Positions 8,588 through 20,415 of a DNA stretch of 64,000 nucleotides are shown one piece after another (positions within the stretch are counted from its first letter, which is position 1; each line of letters starts with the position of its first letter). The translations under genes were made by a program, and so were the position numbers. The DNA comes from Burkholderiaceae bacterium (GTDB lineage Bacteria > Pseudomonadota > Gammaproteobacteria > Burkholderiales > Burkholderiaceae_E), in NCBI GenBank assembly GCA_021166725.1, contig JAJPES010000041.1, positions 1 through 64,000 on the forward strand, written 5' to 3'. Below the pieces are notes generated by a model, which worked only from the letters and a program-made list of their open reading frames with translations, made no database searches and was not told where the DNA came from.

Positions 8588-9073
8588 TCAATCGCGGAAG
8601 TTGGTGAAAGCCAGCGGCACGTCGGCGATTTCCTTCTTCAGCAGCGTGATCGCCGACTGCAGGTCGTCGCGCTTGCCGCCGCTCACGCGCACGGAATCGC
8701 CCTGGATGCTGGCCTGCACCTTCAGCTTGCTGTCCTTGACGAGCCGCACGAGCTTCTTCGCGTGTTCGCTGGACACGCCGTGGCGCACGGTGATCGGCTG
8801 CTTGACCTTGTCGCCGCCGATCTTCTGCACGTCGCCGTAGTCGAGGAAACGCACGTCGACGTTGCGCTTCGCCAGCTTGGCGAGCAGGACGTCGCTCACC
8901 TGCCCGAGCTTGAAGTCGTCGTCGGCGTAGGCCGTCAACTCGCGCTCCTTCTGCTCGATGCGCGCGTCGGACCCCTTGAAGTCGAAGCGCGTGGAGATTT
9001 CCTTGTTGGCCTGGTCGACCGCATTGCGGACCTCGACCGCATCGGCCTCGGAAACGACGTCGAAAGAGGGCAT
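8588..9073 (-). CDS. yajQ: YajQ family (DUF520) nucleotide-binding protein
   Basis: A 161-aa protein with the two-lobed YajQ fold, full length from MPSFDVVSE to the Phe-rich end. Family members bind cyclic di-GMP or nucleic acids, and in Xanthomonas one acts as a c-di-GMP effector; the role here is not known. It lies directly upstream of arnT with no gap and may be co-transcribed with the arn operon. A TAGAAT-like -10 is visible on the minus strand at 9111-9116. Confidence 0.93.
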   Translation of the reverse strand: MPSFDVVSEADAVEVRNAVDQANKEISTRFDFKGSDARIEQKERELTAYADDDFKLGQVSDVLLAKLAKRNVDVRFLDYGDVQKIGGDKVKQPITVRHGVSSEHAKKLVRLVKDSKLKVQASIQGDSVRVSGGKRDDLQSAITLLKKEIADVPLAFTNFRD

Positions 9074-9150
9074 CCGCTCACCTCGGTTTGAATGCTCGTG
9101 GACGCGCGCATTCTACTGGTGTGCCGCCGCTCCGATCACCGACGGTTTTC

Positions 9151-9187
9151 GCCCCTTCCCCCTTCCCCCTTCCCGCTTCCCTTCCTC
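9151..9187. repeat. G-rich purine repeat (GGGGGAA-type), single arm
   Basis: On the plus strand this is CCCCTTC/CCCCCTT units repeated about five times, between the divergent yajQ and DUF3182-like genes. It is one arm only, with no facing arm. It is preceded by GGTTTTCGCCCC, which resembles the core (GGCTTTTCCCC) of the paired copies at 18664 and 24144. Confidence 0.65.
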
Positions 9188-9245
9188 GCAGGCACGTCGT
9201 TCGCACCGAGCCCGCAGTCTCGCCACGGAGGCCTGGCCGATCGTG

Positions 9246-10391
9246 ATGATCGAAGCAGTCGCCGGCGGTGTCCCATTGACTCGCCATTCGCGTGTTTCGT
9301 TCCTGAGCTGCAGACCCGGCGCTCGCGAGCACGAGCTCGTCTCGCAGATCTGCATCGCGCGTGAACTCGCACGCCTGATCGGCGGGCGTTTCGACCGCTA
9401 CGTCGATGCCGAGCATCCCGACGGCCAGGCCGCGCTCGGCTACGTCGTGCCCAACGACACGATCGTCGGCGCGCAGGCGGCGCTGCGCTGGGGCATCGAG
9501 AGCGAGGGCGACCTGTTCGGCGGCGTGGTGCCTTTTCCCTTCGTCGCCACCAAGGTCATCTCGCATCCGCTGGTCGCCGACGACGCGCCGTATCCCCCGG
9601 GCTGGAATGCCGATTTCGGCGCCCGCATTGCCGACCTCGTGTTGCCCGGCTATTCGGCTTTCTCGATGCGAGACCTGAAGGTTGCCGCCCGCGCGCTGCT
9701 GTCGCGCGGCCCGGTTCGCATGAAGCTGGCGAGCGGCATCGGCGGCCTGGGCCAGTTCGTCGTGCAGTCCGAGCGTGAGCTCGAAGAGCGACTCGCGTGG
9801 CTGGATCCGAACGAAGTGGTGCGCCGTGGCGCGGTCGTGGAGACCGATCTTCGACAGACGCGCACCTGGAGCATCGGGCAGTTGCGCATCGGCCGGCTGA
9901 AGGCCAGCTACTTCGGGACCCAGCGGACGACCCGTGATCGCCACGGCGTGGAGGTCTACGGCGGTTCGACGATCACGATGGTGCGCGGCGGCTTCGACGC
10001 GCTCGAGCCGCACGTGGCGGGCGACGAATCGCTGCGGCGCGCGATCGGCCTGGCGCGCGGGTACCACGAGGCCGCCTTCGCATCGTTCGCCGGACTCTTC
10101 GCATCGCGCTGCAACTACGACGTGGTGCAAGGCGTCGATACCGCCGGCCACGAGCACCGTGGTGTGCTCGAGCAGTCGTGGAGGGTGGGTGGCGCGAGCC
10201 ACGCCGAGCTCGTCGCGCTGCACGCGCTGCGCGACGATCCCGCGCGCGAAAAGGTCAGTGCGGAGACGATGGAGGTGCATTGCGCCGATCCCGAACTGCC
10301 CGAGGGCGCGTTCGTGCATTTCCGCGGCGTCGACGATCGGGTCGGCCCGATCACCAAGTACGCGCGATTGCTCGACGATGCAGACGCGTGA
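9246..10391 (+). CDS. DUF3182-like protein, possible ATP-grasp relative
   Basis: A 381-aa soluble protein that I match to the DUF3182-type family by overall pattern; its biochemical function is unknown to me. It has Gly-rich segments (SGIGGLGQF) and acidic residues arranged in a way that recalls ATP-grasp ligases, but I cannot confirm the fold. The ATG at 9246 follows GGAGG (9228-9232) by 13 nt; an in-frame GTG at 9243 is an equally possible start. It overlaps the next gene, an alpha/beta hydrolase, by 14 nt, so the two form a two-gene unit. Confidence 0.7.
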   Translation: MIEAVAGGVPLTRHSRVSFLSCRPGAREHELVSQICIARELARLIGGRFDRYVDAEHPDGQAALGYVVPNDTIVGAQAALRWGIESEGDLFGGVVPFPFVATKVISHPLVADDAPYPPGWNADFGARIADLVLPGYSAFSMRDLKVAARALLSRGPVRMKLASGIGGLGQFVVQSERELEERLAWLDPNEVVRRGAVVETDLRQTRTWSIGQLRIGRLKASYFGTQRTTRDRHGVEVYGGSTITMVRGGFDALEPHVAGDESLRRAIGLARGYHEAAFASFAGLFASRCNYDVVQGVDTAGHEHRGVLEQSWRVGGASHAELVALHALRDDPAREKVSAETMEVHCADPELPEGAFVHFRGVDDRVGPITKYARLLDDADA

Positions 10392-11226
10392 GCGCCACGT
10401 CGACATCGTCGTCGGCACCGACCACATCGATGGCACGCTCGTCGCGCCGGGGCAGGGGATACCGGGTGTTCTCTTCGTGCACGGATGGGGCGCGACGCAG
10501 CAGCAGTATCTCGCGCGCGCGCGCGACATCGCGGCACTCGGTTGCGTATGCCTGACGCTGGACCTGAGCGGCCACGCGCGCACGCATGCCAAGCGCGAAA
10601 CCGTCTCGCGCGAACGAAACCTGCGCGACGTGCTCGGCGGCTACGAGATCCTCGCCGCGCACCCGCAGGTCGACCCGGAGGCGATCGCCGTCGTCGGAAG
10701 CAGCTACGGCGGCTACCTGGCAGCGGTTCTCACCGAAATGCGCAACGTGCGCTGGCTGGGGCTGCGCGTGCCCGCGCTGTACCGAGACGCCGGCTGGGAG
10801 CTGCCCAAGCTGCAACTGCATCGCGAGCAGGATCTCGTGACCTACCGGCGCGGCTTCGTTCCGGCCGCGGAGAACCGGGCCTTGCGCGCGTGCGCGCGCT
10901 TTCGCGGCGACGTGCTGGTCGTCGAGTCCGAACGCGACGACATCGTCCCGCCGCCGGTGATCGCGAGCTACCGGGCCGCGTTCACGCAGGCGCACTCGCT
11001 GACCTACCGGTGCATCAAGGGCGCCGATCACGCGCTGTCGAGCGATGCAAGCCAGCGCGAGTACACCGCCCTTCTCGTGCAGTGGTTCACCGAGATGCTG
11101 GCGGCCGCAAGGCGCGACCTGCGCGAACCCCCGCAGACGATCGTCGCCGAACCGCAGCGCGTGCTCGCGACCGCCGAGCCTTCACGCGAGAGTGCCGAGC
11201 GCTGGCGCGAGAGTGACGAGCGCTAG
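10378..11226 (+). CDS. Alpha/beta hydrolase (dienelactone hydrolase/peptidase-like)
   Basis: A 282-aa alpha/beta hydrolase. The oxyanion loop FVHGWGA, nucleophile elbow VGSSYGGY (Ser), an acidic residue in VESERDD and the His in GADHAL make a complete triad, so it should be active; the substrate is unknown. It overlaps the upstream DUF3182-like gene by 14 nt. Its last 14 codons lie in a 21-bp tandem repeat, giving a RESAERW/RESDER tail; the second repeat unit supplies the TAG stop. Convergent with uup. Confidence 0.82.
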   Translation: MQTRERHVDIVVGTDHIDGTLVAPGQGIPGVLFVHGWGATQQQYLARARDIAALGCVCLTLDLSGHARTHAKRETVSRERNLRDVLGGYEILAAHPQVDPEAIAVVGSSYGGYLAAVLTEMRNVRWLGLRVPALYRDAGWELPKLQLHREQDLVTYRRGFVPAAENRALRACARFRGDVLVVESERDDIVPPPVIASYRAAFTQAHSLTYRCIKGADHALSSDASQREYTALLVQWFTEMLAAARRDLREPPQTIVAEPQRVLATAEPSRESAERWRESDER

Positions 11227-11285
11227 AGCGAGCGTGCCGGGCGCTAGCGCGAGCGTGCCGAGCGTTGGAGCGAGAGCGTGACGAT

Positions 11286-11289
<4 letters not shown>
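11185..11289. repeat. 21-bp tandem repeat, four full copies plus a degenerate fifth
   Basis: Units begin at 11185, 11206, 11227, 11248 and (degenerate) 11269; a typical unit reads CGCGAG-AGTGCCGAGCG-CTGG with few changes. Because 21 is divisible by three, the first two units encode repeating heptapeptides at the hydrolase C-terminus, while the rest fill the gap and reach the convergent uup stop. Confidence 0.8.
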
Positions 11290-13238
<1,949 letters not shown>

Positions 13239-13251
13239 CGCGTCATCGCTT

Positions 13252-14574
<1,323 letters not shown>

Positions 14575-14611
14575 TTTCTTGCGCGCCGCCGTGTGCAGTG
14601 AAAAACTCTCG

Positions 14612-14617
14612 ATTATA
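14612..14617 (-). promoter_or_regulatory. TATAAT -10 box for argG
   Basis: A perfect TATAAT on the minus strand lies 37 nt before the argG start codon. The matching -35 region falls inside the left arm of the inverted-repeat element at 14625; no good TTGACA is present at 17 nt. The element may therefore contribute to argG transcription. Confidence 0.45.
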
Positions 14618-14624
14618 TGACTTG

Positions 14625-14782
14625 GGAGTCTGTCGGAGTTGAACCGAGTCCGCGTGAGCCCCTGGCCGAAGCGCAAACAAGGCGCAAAGCGCAACCGTGG
14701 CGGGGCCACGGCGATCATTTGCAACGCAGTGTGCGCTCCGGCCATGGGCTCACGCGGGCTCGGTTCAACTCCGACAGACTCC
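14625..14782. repeat. MITE-like element with 44-bp inverted arms
   Basis: The left arm 14625-14668 and right arm 14739-14782 are reverse complements with only two mismatches in 44 nt; both outer ends read GGAGTCTGTCGG inward. The 70-nt centre contains a smaller hairpin (CCGTGG-CGGGG-CCACGG, about 14695-14711). There is no coding sequence inside. The length and long terminal inverted repeats fit a miniature inverted-repeat transposable element or a large palindromic regulatory structure. No clear target-site duplication was seen. Confidence 0.6.
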
Positions 14783-15130
14783 TGGGCAACTGCGGATGGG
14801 GAGAGGCCCGCCGCCCGGACAACGCAACACAGTGCGCCAACCGCGCTTTTGCTGCGAAACGCAGCAATTATGTGTGGGCCGGGGGTTCCCCAACCGAGAA
14901 TGCCGGGTTGTGCAGCATTCAAGCTCGGGCGAGGGGAGTGGGCTCGATCCGTGGGCCTCGTGCGGCGATAGGAGCCGTTGGCCACGACGAGGAGTAGGCT
15001 GGACTATGGCCCCCCTGCAACGGCCGCTCTCCCTGCAACGCCACGTCGATCCGAGGGGGCCCGGGAACGCACGGAGAACGCGCGTTTCTGCTTGCGCTCC
15101 CCTTTTCCCGTCAGAGGAGGTGCTCGACCG

Positions 15131-15331
15131 ATGGACTCGAATGCGGCGCTCGAAGTGGCCCAGGCGGTGCGCGATGCGTGCCGCGCGGCGGTAGCCGATG
15201 CATGGGAAGACGCCGGGGTGCAGGGCTTGTGCGTCGAAGGGCGTTGCGAGGTGGCGGTGGGCGCGATCGAGCGGATCGCGTTGGAGGAGATCGTCGAACG
15301 CGTGCTGGCCGAACGAAGCGCCGGCACCTGA
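15131..15331 (+). CDS. Small acidic conserved hypothetical protein
   Basis: A 66-aa acidic, helical protein with two cysteines in GLCVEGRCE. A strong AGGAGG at about 15114-15119 precedes the ATG by about 11 nt, which makes it a credible gene. Its pattern (AVRDACRAAVADAWEDAG then GLCVEGR) resembles small uncharacterised proteins found beside arginine genes in other betaproteobacteria; this comes from memory and function is unknown. It faces argF tail to tail, 62 nt apart. Confidence 0.72.
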   Translation: MDSNAALEVAQAVRDACRAAVADAWEDAGVQGLCVEGRCEVAVGAIERIALEEIVERVLAERSAGT

Positions 15332-15393
15332 ACGTCGCATGCACCTGCGGGGCGGGCAACGCGCGACGGGGCCCGCGCCTCGCTGTCGCTTTC

Positions 15394-16317
15394 TCAGCCG
15401 CCGCCTTTCACCCGCCCCAGCATCAGGTACTCGATCAACGCCTTTTGCGCGTGCAGCCGGTTCTCCGCTTCGTCCCAGACCACCGACTGCGGGCCGTCGA
15501 TCACCTCGCTGCTGACCTCCTCTCCGCGATGGGCCGGCAGGCAGTGCATGAAAAGAGCATCGGGCTTCGCCATGCGCATCATGTCGGCGTCTACGCACCA
15601 GTCTGCAAAGGCGCGCCGGCGCTGTTCGTTCTCTTCCTCGAAGCCCATGCTCGTCCAGACGTCGGTGGTGACGAGATCGGCGTCCGCGCAGGCCTGCATC
15701 GGGTCTTCGAACTGCTCGACGCGGCCACCGAAGCGGCCGGCGCGCTCCGGCTCGATCTCGTAGCCGGGCGGCGTGGAAACGCACATCTCGAAGTCGAGCA
15801 ACTCGGCCGCCTGCAGCCAGCTGTTGCACACGTTGTTCGAGTCGCCGATCCACGCTACCTTGCGCCCGGCGATCGGGCCACGATGTTCGATGAAGGTGTA
15901 GATGTCGGCCAGGATCTGGCACGGGTGATATTCGTTGGTCAATCCATTGACCACCGGCACGCGCGAATGCGCCGCGAATCGCTCGACGGTGTCCTGCTCG
16001 AAGGTGCGGATCATCACGATGTCGCACATGCGCGAGATCACCTGCGCAGCGTCCTCGACCGGCTCGCCGCGGCCGAGTTGGGAGTCGCGGGTGTTCAGGT
16101 AGATCGCCGCGCCGCCGAGCTGCTGCATGCCGGCCTCGAAGGACAGCCGGGTGCGCGTGCTGGCTTTCTCGAAGATCATCACCATCGTGCGATCGACGAG
16201 GGGGTGGTACTTCTCGTAGCGCTTGAAGCGGTCCTTGATGATTCGCGTGCGTTCGAACAGGTACTGGAACTCCTCGGCCGGGAGGTCGCGAAACTGCAGG
16301 AAGTGCTGGATCGTCAT
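15394..16317 (-). CDS. argF: Ornithine carbamoyltransferase
   Basis: A 307-aa anabolic transferase that makes citrulline from ornithine and carbamoyl phosphate. The carbamoyl phosphate loop STRTR is at residues 53-57 and the ornithine/catalytic motif HCLP at 258-261. The length is standard. It lies 10 nt after argD on the same strand, so argD-argF form an operon; argG is transcribed separately nearby. Confidence 0.95.
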   Translation of the reverse strand: MTIQHFLQFRDLPAEEFQYLFERTRIIKDRFKRYEKYHPLVDRTMVMIFEKASTRTRLSFEAGMQQLGGAAIYLNTRDSQLGRGEPVEDAAQVISRMCDIVMIRTFEQDTVERFAAHSRVPVVNGLTNEYHPCQILADIYTFIEHRGPIAGRKVAWIGDSNNVCNSWLQAAELLDFEMCVSTPPGYEIEPERAGRFGGRVEQFEDPMQACADADLVTTDVWTSMGFEEENEQRRRAFADWCVDADMMRMAKPDALFMHCLPAHRGEEVSSEVIDGPQSVVWDEAENRLHAQKALIEYLMLGRVKGGG

Positions 16318-16327
16318 CGTGCGGCCT

Positions 16328-17539
16328 TCACGAGGACGAGCGCGCGGCAACCCGCTCGGTGTCGCGCAGGAACGCGCGGATCACCGGTACCAGCCGCTCG
16401 ACAAGCAGATCGGAATGCTCGGCGCGGTAGATCAGCGCAGGCAGCAGCCGGATGACGCGCTCGGCCGTAACGTTGAACACGACTCCCGCCTCGAGGCCTT
16501 TGCGGATGATCGCGGCGCAGGGACGGTCGAGCTCGATGCCCATCATCAAGCCCTGGCCGCGCACCTCGACGACGCCGTCCACGCCGTGCAGCGCCGTGCG
16601 CAGTCCGGAGAGGATCCGCTCGCCCTGCACTCGGGCGTTCTCGAGCAATCCCTCTTCCTTCATCACCTGCAGCGTGACGAGGCCCGCGCGCATCGCCAGC
16701 GGGTTACCGCCGAAGGTGGTGCCGTGGTTGCCCGGCTGGAACACTTCGGCGGCGGCGCCTCGCGCGAGCACGGCGCCGATCGGCACGCCGGAGGCGAGCC
16801 CCTTGGCGAGCGGAACGACGTCGGCGCGAATGTCCGCCCATTGATGCGCGAACCACTTGCCGGTACGACCCGTTCCGCACTGCACTTCGTCGATCATCAG
16901 CAGCCAGCCGTGCTCGTCGCACAGGCGGCGCGCCGCTCGCAGGTAGTCGATGCGCGCCGGCTGGATGCCGCCTTCACCCTGGATCGCCTCGAAGAATACG
17001 GCGACGACGTTCGGCCGCTCGCCGGCCACGCGCTCGAGTGCGGCCGCGTCGTTGAGCGGCACGCGCACGAATCCCTCGACCAGCGGCTCGAAGCCCTGAT
17101 GCACCTTCGGATTGCCGGTTGCCGACAGCGTAGCGAGCGAGCGGCCATGGAACGCGCGCTCGCAGACGACGATCTCCGGGCGGTCGATGCCGCGCTGATG
17201 CCCGTACTTGCGCGCGATCTTGATCGCGGCCTCGTTGGCTTCGAGTCCGGAGTTGCAGAAGAACGCGTTCGTCATCTCCGACAACTCGACGAGGCGCGCG
17301 CCGAGTTCTGTCTGCAGCGGCACTTCGAAGACGTTCGAGCTGTGGATGATGCGAGCGACCTGCTCGCGCAGCGCCGCCACCAGTTTCGGATGCGCGTGGC
17401 CGAGCGTGTTCACCGCGATTCCCGCCAGCGCGTCGAGATGCCGCCTGCCTTCGGTGTCGTAGAGCCAGACACCGTCGCCGTGGGTGAACGCGACGGGCTG
17501 GCGGTTGTAGGTGTTCATCAGCGGAACGGTGGCGGCCAT
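16328..17539 (-). CDS. argD: Acetylornithine aminotransferase
   Basis: A 403-aa class III PLP aminotransferase for N-acetylornithine, often also used for succinyldiaminopimelate in lysine synthesis. Lys246 in PLAKGLASG forms the Schiff base and Asp217 in MIDEVQCGTGRTG contacts the pyridine ring. The ATG at 17539 gives MAATVPLMNTYNR, the usual N-terminus. A TACAAT -10-like box lies on the minus strand at 17587-17592. First gene of the argD-argF unit. Confidence 0.94.
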   Translation of the reverse strand: MAATVPLMNTYNRQPVAFTHGDGVWLYDTEGRRHLDALAGIAVNTLGHAHPKLVAALREQVARIIHSSNVFEVPLQTELGARLVELSEMTNAFFCNSGLEANEAAIKIARKYGHQRGIDRPEIVVCERAFHGRSLATLSATGNPKVHQGFEPLVEGFVRVPLNDAAALERVAGERPNVVAVFFEAIQGEGGIQPARIDYLRAARRLCDEHGWLLMIDEVQCGTGRTGKWFAHQWADIRADVVPLAKGLASGVPIGAVLARGAAAEVFQPGNHGTTFGGNPLAMRAGLVTLQVMKEEGLLENARVQGERILSGLRTALHGVDGVVEVRGQGLMMGIELDRPCAAIIRKGLEAGVVFNVTAERVIRLLPALIYRAEHSDLLVERLVPVIRAFLRDTERVAARSSS

Positions 17540-17721
17540 GGCGATTTCCGGCGTGGGGCTGTGCGCGGGCGCAGGGGAAGGTGACGATTGTAGGAGATGG
17601 GCGCGCGTGCAGTCCGCGGCAGTCGCCAAATCCTCCGAAAGAGCTTTGGGCACGAAGGCTAAGTAGTCGATCCCATTGGCTTTTTACCCACAGAGGGTGT
17701 CGGAAACGACAGCCGCGGAGG

Positions 17722-17727
17722 TAGAAT
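17722..17727 (+). promoter_or_regulatory. TAGAAT -10 box before the response regulator
   Basis: TAGAAT at 17722-17727 lies 43 nt upstream of the GTG start at 17771. The -35 region is weak. The hexamer recurs as a candidate -10 before several genes in this window. Confidence 0.35.
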
Positions 17728-17770
17728 CGGCGCCCAATGGGCAGGCACATGCCCCGGGGAGGAAGGTCGA

Positions 17771-18610
17771 GTGAGCATCGACGCGATGGCCGATCCGCGG
17801 CCGCAGTATCGCGTGGCCGTGTTCGGCCTCGCGAGTCGGCTGCAGCACCTGCTCGAGGTCGTGCTGCGCCATGCGCGGCACAACCGCTATCGATATTCGT
17901 TGTCCACCACGCGCGGTCCTGGCGACTTCGACGTCGCGCTCGTCGACATGACCGTTGCCGGCGGCGTCGACACGGCTCGAACGCTCGAGCAGATCTTCGA
18001 CGAGCGCGCGGTGCTGCGGGTCGGACGCCGCTGCGACGCAGCGCGGCCGCGCGACGACCTGCTGCAATCGAGCTTCGTTGGTCAGGTGCTCTACGCGCTG
18101 AACCGGGTGGTCGACGCGCGGCGCTCGCGCGAGCGTGCGGAGCGCGAGGCTGCGGCGGTCGACGCCGGGCGCGTGGTCACCGAGGACGGCGTGCGGCGGC
18201 GGCCCCGCGCGCTGATCGTCGACGACAGCCCGACGGTGCGTCGGCAGTTGTCGTTGGCCCTGAACCGCATCGGACTGGACGGCGAGGCGGTGGCCAGCGC
18301 GAGCGAAGCGCTCGACGTGCTGGCGATGCGCAGCTACGAACTGATGCTCGCCGACGTGGTGATGCCCGGACTCGACGGCTACCAGCTGACGCGCACCGTG
18401 CGCCGCGACCGCGCGCTCCGCGCGATGCCGGTGATCCTGCTCACCAGCCGTTCGTCGCCCTTCGACCTGGCGCGGGGCGCACTCGCCGGCTGCAACAGCT
18501 ACCTGGTAAAGCCCGTTTCGATGCAGACGCTGCACGAAACCGTGCAGCGCCAGTTGCGCCGCTACGCAAAGCGGAGACGGATGGAGAACGAACTGCGCTT
18601 CGCAGCTTGA
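17771..18610 (+). CDS. Response regulator with C-terminal REC domain and divergent N-terminal domain
   Basis: A 279-aa protein. Residues 146-265 are a canonical receiver: acidic pair D151-D152, phospho-acceptor D195 in LADVVMPG, T225 and K247 in YLVKP. Residues 12-115 look like a degenerate receiver-like domain (VALVDM) that lacks the acidic pocket. No DNA-binding or enzymatic output domain follows, so it is a stand-alone signalling module of the PilG/PilH/CheY type. The start is GTG with GGAGGAAGG (17758-17766) just upstream. No histidine kinase lies nearby. Confidence 0.85.
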   Translation: MSIDAMADPRPQYRVAVFGLASRLQHLLEVVLRHARHNRYRYSLSTTRGPGDFDVALVDMTVAGGVDTARTLEQIFDERAVLRVGRRCDAARPRDDLLQSSFVGQVLYALNRVVDARRSRERAEREAAAVDAGRVVTEDGVRRRPRALIVDDSPTVRRQLSLALNRIGLDGEAVASASEALDVLAMRSYELMLADVVMPGLDGYQLTRTVRRDRALRAMPVILLTSRSSPFDLARGALAGCNSYLVKPVSMQTLHETVQRQLRRYAKRRRMENELRFAA

Positions 18611-18705
18611 GGAAGGGGAGGGGGAAGGGGGAAGGGGGAAAGCCCCGGCCGCTCGAGTCGAGGCTTTTCCCCTTCCCCCTTCCCCCTTCTCCCTTCTCTT
18701 CCCTC
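18611..18705. repeat. Paired G-rich purine repeat arms between convergent genes
   Basis: The left arm (about 18611-18643) is GGGGGAA units; the right arm (about 18664-18700) is the complementary CCCCCTT units. The core between them contains CTCGAG and CGAGGCTTTTCCCC. The arms can pair into a long GC-rich hairpin between the response regulator and efp. Each arm also contains four or more runs of three or more G, so a G-quadruplex is possible. It probably serves as a bidirectional transcription end, which is inference. Confidence 0.75.
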
Positions 18706-19264
18706 ATTTCACCCGATTGCGGTACTCGGCCGTTCGCGTGTCGATCTCGATGCGGTCGCCGATCTCGACGAAGGCCGGCACCGGGACCTCGAAGCCGGTG
18801 GGCTTGATGCGCGCCGGCTTCATCACCTTGCCCGAGGTGTCGCCCTTGACTGCCGGCTCGGTGTACTCCACCTCGCGCACGACGCTGTTGGGCATCTCGA
18901 CGGAGATCGCGCGGCCGTCGTAGAACGTGACTTCGCAGGGCATTCCGTCGTCGAGGTAGTTGAGCACCTCGCCCATGCTGTCGCGCTCGATCTCGTACTG
19001 GTTGTACTCGCCGTCCATGAACACGTACATCGGATCGGCGAAGTACGAGTAGGTGACTTCCTTCTTGTCGAGGATCAGCACGTCGAACTTCTCGTCGGCC
19101 TTGTAGACGGACTCCGTGCCGGAGGCGTTCAACAGGTTCTTCAGCTTGAGCTTGACGACCGCGGCGTTGCGGCCCGAACGGTTCAGTTCGGCGCGCTGCA
19201 CGACCATCGGATCCTTGCCGATCATGACGACGTTGCCGACGCGCAATTCCTGGGCGAGTTTCAT
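18704..19264 (-). CDS. efp: Elongation factor P
   Basis: A 186-aa translation factor that relieves ribosome stalling at polyproline. KOW-like N-terminal, OB and C-terminal OB domains are all present, ending TAEYRNRVK. The modified residue is Arg32 in [11 protein letters not shown], which marks the EarP-rhamnosylated class rather than the EpmA-lysylated Lys34 class; the modifying enzyme gene earP lies immediately upstream. A TATAAT overlapping the earP stop may give efp its own promoter. Confidence 0.96.
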   Translation of the reverse strand: MKLAQELRVGNVVMIGKDPMVVQRAELNRSGRNAAVVKLKLKNLLNASGTESVYKADEKFDVLILDKKEVTYSYFADPMYVFMDGEYNQYEIERDSMGEVLNYLDDGMPCEVTFYDGRAISVEMPNSVVREVEYTEPAVKGDTSGKVMKPARIKPTGFEVPVPAFVEIGDRIEIDTRTAEYRNRVK

Positions 19265-19307
19265 GAGGCTTCGGGGGTAAAAACGTTCGGGTTCAGGGGA
19301 ACCGGCG

Positions 19308-19313
19308 ATTATA
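19308..19313 (-). promoter_or_regulatory. TATAAT -10 box for efp overlapping the earP stop
   Basis: On the minus strand TATAAT contains the TAA stop codon of earP. A start about 7 nt further would give an efp leader of roughly 37 nt. The -35 is not clear. Confidence 0.42.
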
Positions 19314-20415
19314 GCCTTTCGATGCAGAATTCGGCGAATCGTGTGCACAGGTCCTGCTGCCCGCCCAGTGCGGCGCTCCAGCGTTCGAAATCGGGACCGA
19401 GCCCGTCGAACTGCGCGTCGAATGCCCGCCATGCGCACTCCCAGTCGCCTTCGCCCGACCAGGCGAGCATCGCCGCGTCGATCTCGCCGCAGCCTTGCAG
19501 CCGGTGCAGGAAGGCGCGCAGCTTTCGCAGGTGGACGCCCTCCTCCTGCCGGTACGGCTGCCAGAGGAAGGGCCTGGCTGCCCATTGCGCGCGCACCCAG
19601 GAATCCTCTCCGCGAACCAGGTTCAGGTCCGCGCTCCACAACAGGCGGTCGTATTCATCCTGCGACAGGAACGGCACGCGCTGCACGGTGAGCATCGCGT
19701 CGTGCAGCACCTGTCCGACGGCAGGTGCGCGGCCGAAGTGCCGGGCGAGCGCGGCGTCGGCGACGCCTTCCGGCACCAGCACGCGCCACCGGGTCGGCCC
19801 TGTACGCAGCAGCCGGAACCAGCAGACGACGGGCGCCTGCGGATAACAGAACAGAGTTGCGATCCGCTCCTCGGGGTCGGGCGCGATGCCGCGCGTCGCC
19901 AGCCACGCGCGGCGCGCGCCGCCGGTGACGAAAGCGTCGCGCGCCGCGAACAGCCCGGCCTCGCGCAGCAACCCGCCGCTGCGTGCGTCGAAGCCCGGGT
20001 AGTAGAAGTGCTCGACCGCACCGTCGCGCGGCTTCTTCGAGCGCAGCCCGTGGTGCGACGAGACCCATTCTTCCGCGCTCAGGTATTCGAGCTGTACCCA
20101 CAGCGGCCGGCGCGGCGCGCCGGCGAGCGCTGCGCGCAACCCGGGCGGCGGTTCGGCGCCGAATGCGCTGACGAGGATGTCCTCGTCATGCGGCCTCGTA
20201 GCCGCATCGCCGGCCCAATGCTCGACGACGATCGCGCCCCGGCCGGCGTCTGCTTCGGGCTGCGCGCCGAGGCGCTCGAGCAGATCCGGGCGGTCGATCG
20301 TCAAGCGCATGCGCCAGCCGTGCTCGCGTGCCAGTTGGCGCACGAAACGCCAGCACACGCCGGCGTCGCCGAAGTTGTCGACGACGCGGCACAGCACGCG
20401 CGCGGCGAGTGTCAA
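19309..20415 (-). CDS. earP: EarP: EF-P arginine rhamnosyltransferase
   Basis: A 368-aa inverting GT-B enzyme that transfers rhamnose from dTDP-rhamnose to Arg32 of EF-P. The catalytic aspartates are in [15 protein letters not shown]; with this start they number D13 and D17, as in characterised EarP proteins, which supports the TTG start codon. The nucleotide-sugar site motif [15 protein letters not shown] is intact near residue 270. The TTG overlaps the stop of the KTSC gene as TTGA. It lies directly upstream of its substrate gene efp. Confidence 0.93.
   Translation of the reverse strand: MTLAARVLCRVVDNFGDAGVCWRFVRQLAREHGWRMRLTIDRPDLLERLGAQPEADAGRGAIVVEHWAGDAATRPHDEDILVSAFGAEPPPGLRAALAGAPRRPLWVQLEYLSAEEWVSSHHGLRSKKPRDGAVEHFYYPGFDARSGGLLREAGLFAARDAFVTGGARRAWLATRGIAPDPEERIATLFCYPQAPVVCWFRLLRTGPTRWRVLVPEGVADAALARHFGRAPAVGQVLHDAMLTVQRVPFLSQDEYDRLLWSADLNLVRGEDSWVRAQWAARPFLWQPYRQEEGVHLRKLRAFLHRLQGCGEIDAAMLAWSGEGDWECAWRAFDAQFDGLGPDFERWSAALGGQQDLCTRFAEFCIERL

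Larger units (their letters stand above)
14575..15130. other. 556-nt non-coding region upstream of argG
   Basis: This gap holds the argG leader with a TATAAT on the minus strand, the 158-bp inverted-repeat element at 14625-14782, and about 350 nt of further sequence with small hairpins, including CTGC-GAAA-CGCAG near 14850. No open frame in it has a plausible protein. It ends with the ribosome binding site of the small ORF at 15131. Confidence 0.5.

Noticed and set aside
8507-8591. TTG at 8591 as the arnT start
   Set aside because: It would add a polar 28-residue N-terminus before the first helix that does not look like ArnT; kept only as an alternative.
14762-14780. tRNA-like T-loop (TTCAACT) in the right arm of the inverted repeat
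   Set aside because: The flanking stem has only four pairs and the rest of a cloverleaf is missing; it is part of the perfect inverted arm.
14697-15194. Open frames across the argG upstream gap
   Set aside because: They read through the palindromic element and have no ribosome binding site or protein character.
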